This document shows, piece after piece, positions 62,332 to 64,000 of a stretch of 64,000 nt of DNA. The number at the start of each line of letters is the position of its first letter. Within the stretch, counting starts at the first letter, position 1. Under the pieces are notes generated by a model. It was given only the letters and a program-made list of their open reading frames with translations. It was not told the origin of the DNA and searched no databases. The translations under genes and the position numbers were made by a program. The DNA comes from Allobosea sp. 67-29 (GTDB lineage: Bacteria; Pseudomonadota; Alphaproteobacteria; Rhizobiales; Beijerinckiaceae), in NCBI RefSeq assembly GCF_001898115.1, contig NZ_MKSQ01000008.1, positions 435,606 through 499,605 of the forward strand, read 5' to 3'.

Positions 62332-62541
62332 TCACGCCGGCCGCCTTGCCTTCCTGCGGCCGACCGGCTTGGCCGGCGCCGCGCGTCCGTCGCGCTGCGC
62401 GGAGGTGCGCTTCGCGGCCGGTTCCGTCGGCCGCTCGTAGCGGACGCCGGTGAAGAACAGGATCGCGGCGGTTTGCTGCGGATAGGCGCAGAAGCGAGGC
62501 TGCCAGCGCCGCCGCAGCGCGAGAGGGATGACGTCGGCCAT
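62332..62541 (-). CDS. Small conserved-looking basic protein
   Basis: A 69-aa protein MADVIPLALRRRWQPRFCAYPQQTAAILFFTGVRYER followed by a Lys/Arg/Ala-rich tail (AAKRTSAQRDGRAAPAKPVGRRKARR). The ILFFTGVRYER core resembles short conserved Rhizobiales hypotheticals. The start at 62541 has AAGGAGG 7 bp upstream, among the best ribosome-binding sites in this region. It is probably co-transcribed with the lipoprotein gene. Confidence 0.65.
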   Translation of the reverse strand: MADVIPLALRRRWQPRFCAYPQQTAAILFFTGVRYERPTEPAAKRTSAQRDGRAAPAKPVGRRKARRPA

Positions 62542-62643
62542 GTGCGCCTCCTTGCTCAGCGCGGTTGCGATCGCGGGAGCCACGGAGGTTGCGGAAGCCG
62601 CACCCCGAGTCGCAGCTCTCAAGATCATCAGGCCCGTACATGG

Positions 62644-62673
62644 TTAACGCGGTCTTAAGGCCTCGGGGATAAT
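62644..62673 (+). promoter_or_regulatory. Perfect CtrA-type box TTAA-N7-TTAA with -10 GATAAT
   Basis: TTAA-CGCGGTC-TTAA (62644-62658) matches the CtrA consensus exactly. It is followed 9 bp later by a -10-like GATAAT (62668-62673), so it overlaps the -35 region, as in known CtrA-activated promoters. The DUF2336 gene begins 30 bp further on; the box could also act on the divergent 69-aa gene. Confidence 0.55.
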
Positions 62674-62703
62674 CTGCGCCTCGACACCGGATCTGCTGCC
62701 TCG

Positions 62704-63843
62704 ATGACCAAACCCGACACCACCGAACTCGCCCATCTCGCCAGGCTCGCCCGCGACGGCGGCCTCGACCTCAGCCAGGTGTCGCTGCGCGTCAAGGCGG
62801 ACCTCCTGCTCTCCGCGCAGCAGCCCCCGATCGACGACCTGAGGGCCTTTGCGGAGATGGCGACGGCGCTCGTGCCGACCATCGACGAGGCGACCGCGCT
62901 GATCCTGGCGCGCAAGCTCGCCGGCTGGCGCCACACGCCGCCGCCGGTCCTGCTGGCCCTGCGGGACCGCGGCGGCGCCGTGTTCGCCGAGATGGTGCGG
63001 CACGGCCTGCCGCTCGGCACCGGCGAAATCGAGGAGCTCGCGGAGACGGGCGACGACATGCTGCTCGCCGCTCTGGCCTCGCGCCCGGACCTGACCAGCG
63101 TCGCGACGCTCATGCTGGTCGACCGCGACCTGGAGAGCCTCGACCTTGCATTGATCGCCAATATCGAGGCGCCCCTGCCTCGACCTGCGGCCGCGATCCT
63201 GATCGCCCGCGCCCGCAGCCGCGCCGCCTATCAACCCGGGCTCCTCGGCCGCCCCGACCTGTCCAATCTCGAATTGGCGCCACTGTTTCTGCGCGCCGGC
63301 CCGGAACGGCGGCTGACGATCATCGATTCGCTTTCCGCCTATGAGGCGCTGCATCCGGGGGAACGTACTCTCCCGCTCGCAACGACAGCCCTTGTCGAAT
63401 GGCTCGATCTCGCCAGCGAGGACCGGTCCCGGGCGTTCGAGGCGATCGCCCGCTTCCACGGCGGCGACGAAGCCTTCGCCCGGGCAATGGAAGACGATGC
63501 CGGCCGCGAGCTTGCCGCGCTCTCCCTCGTCGCGAGCGGTACGACGGTCGAGGAAGCGACCCGCTTCCTCATCCGCCTCGGCGACGAGACGGCCCGCTCG
63601 GTAGAGCGCATCTTCGCGCTCGTGGCGCTAATGCGCGCGACGAGGCCGGTCATCGCCCGACGCCTGATCCAGCACATCGCCGGGCTCACGCCTGCTGCGG
63701 CCCAGCGGCGCGGCCAGCACCAGCCGGTCATGGATCCCAGCGGCACGCCGTCGCGGGCCGGAACCGGCGCCGCCAGGCCGGATAGCCAGCCGGCGATGTC
63801 GGACGTGCTCGGCCGGGTCGGCCTGCAACGCGAACGCGGCTAG
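62704..63843 (+). CDS. DUF2336 domain-containing protein
   Basis: A 379-aa largely helical, Leu/Ala/Arg-rich cytoplasmic protein of the DUF2336 family found in alphaproteobacteria (LARDGGLDLSQVSLRVKADLLL, LARKLAGWRHTPPPVLLALRDRGG, LPRPAAAILIARARSRAAYQPGLLGRPDLSNLELAPLFLRAGPERRLTIIDSLSAYEALHPGERTLPL). The function is unknown; repeats of short helical units suggest a scaffolding role. It lies under the putative CtrA promoter. Its stop codon overlaps the stop of the convergent partial gene (CTAG). Confidence 0.85.
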   Translation: MTKPDTTELAHLARLARDGGLDLSQVSLRVKADLLLSAQQPPIDDLRAFAEMATALVPTIDEATALILARKLAGWRHTPPPVLLALRDRGGAVFAEMVRHGLPLGTGEIEELAETGDDMLLAALASRPDLTSVATLMLVDRDLESLDLALIANIEAPLPRPAAAILIARARSRAAYQPGLLGRPDLSNLELAPLFLRAGPERRLTIIDSLSAYEALHPGERTLPLATTALVEWLDLASEDRSRAFEAIARFHGGDEAFARAMEDDAGRELAALSLVASGTTVEEATRFLIRLGDETARSVERIFALVALMRATRPVIARRLIQHIAGLTPAAAQRRGQHQPVMDPSGTPSRAGTGAARPDSQPAMSDVLGRVGLQRERG

Positions 63844-64000
63844 TCCGGCGCCAGCTCCAGTCGCGGATCGCCCTCGCGGTTCTCGATTTCGACGAGCCAC
63901 AGGTCGCCGTCGAAGCGCAATTCGCGCGTGACTCGGTCCTCCACCGCGAGCGGATCGGAATCGAGCAGGAGCTGGAAGCGGCGCACCCCGTCATCCGCCG
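63840..64000 (-). CDS. Hypothetical protein, C-terminal 53 residues only
   Basis: The 3' end of a minus-strand gene entering from beyond the window, read by hand and absent from the track. The visible C-terminus is ADDGVRRFQLLLDSDPLAVEDRVTRELRFDGDLWLVEIENREGDPRLELAPD. The frame has neighbour-like codon use and convincing amino-acid composition. The track's MTGC ORF here is a different, less plausible frame. Family unknown. Confidence 0.6.
   Translation of the reverse strand, partial: ADDGVRRFQLLLDSDPLAVEDRVTRELRFDGDLWLVEIENREGDPRLELAPD

Overview
The window is about 67% GC, densely packed and strongly GC3-biased. The gene families (glcDEF, xseB, dxs and tlyA, UPF0314/DUF2585, DUF1214/DUF1254, DUF2336, SleB-type cell-wall hydrolase, class-1 PpdK, CtrA-like TTAA-N7-TTAA boxes) point to an alphaproteobacterium of the order Hyphomicrobiales (Rhizobiales), plausibly close to Bosea or Methylobacterium relatives. 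The genus is an inference; there is no rRNA in the window. I see no rRNA, tRNA, CRISPR array, prophage or complete insertion sequence. It reads as ordinary chromosome with a few odd spots.

Layout. 0-5 kb (minus): a glycolate oxidase operon glcD-glcE-(DUF2585 membrane protein)-glcF followed by the 5' end of hisS. 5-7 kb (plus): a divergent LysR regulator and an SMP-30 lactonase. 7-11.4 kb (minus): FAD amine-oxidase-like enzyme, AbrB-type permease, aminotransferase, mscL. 11.6-15.2 kb: a 1191-aa sodium-symporter-fused hybrid histidine kinase, then a thioesterase-like protein, a dual-specificity-type phosphatase and an Lrp regulator. 17-23 kb: xseB, a pirin gene carrying an exact 405-bp in-frame tandem duplication, an MFS exporter, dxs and tlyA. 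23-29 kb: SRAP protein, gamma-glutamyltransferase-like enzyme and a convergent NMT1-type ABC importer. 29-33 kb: RlmD-like rRNA methyltransferase with a D-2-hydroxyacid dehydrogenase, and cysteine synthase. 33-37 kb: two CorA channels around an SLC13 permease. 37-46.7 kb: two SDRs, a methyltransferase, acyl-CoA dehydrogenase, Sua5-type synthase, LysR, AcuI-like reductase, an NlpC/P60-like protein and an MFS carrier. 46.9-52.4 kb: SleB hydrolase, a secreted repeat protein, infA, a DEAD-box helicase, cspA, GFA protein. 52.4-59.5 kb: HAD phosphatase, a CuA-less COX2-like secreted protein, ppdK, YcgN and PBP1A. 59.5-60.3 kb: a lower-GC patch with small ORFs and imperfect direct repeats. 60.3-64 kb: DUF1214/DUF1254 pair, lipoprotein, DUF2336 protein and a truncated gene.

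How the genes work together. Most are housekeeping or central-metabolism functions: two-carbon acid oxidation (glc), isoprenoid entry (dxs), cysteine synthesis, PEP/pyruvate interconversion (ppdK), translation (hisS, infA, rlmD-like, tlyA, sua5-like) and the envelope (PBP1A, SleB, mscL). The strongest candidates for something new are the duplicated pirin, whose repeat boundaries fall at the equivalent point of its two cupin domains; the secreted protein resembling the cytochrome oxidase subunit II copper domain with every CuA ligand gone; a leaderless-looking SRAP promoter; and two putative CtrA-type promoters. I did not find a convincing new multi-gene defence or mobile system.
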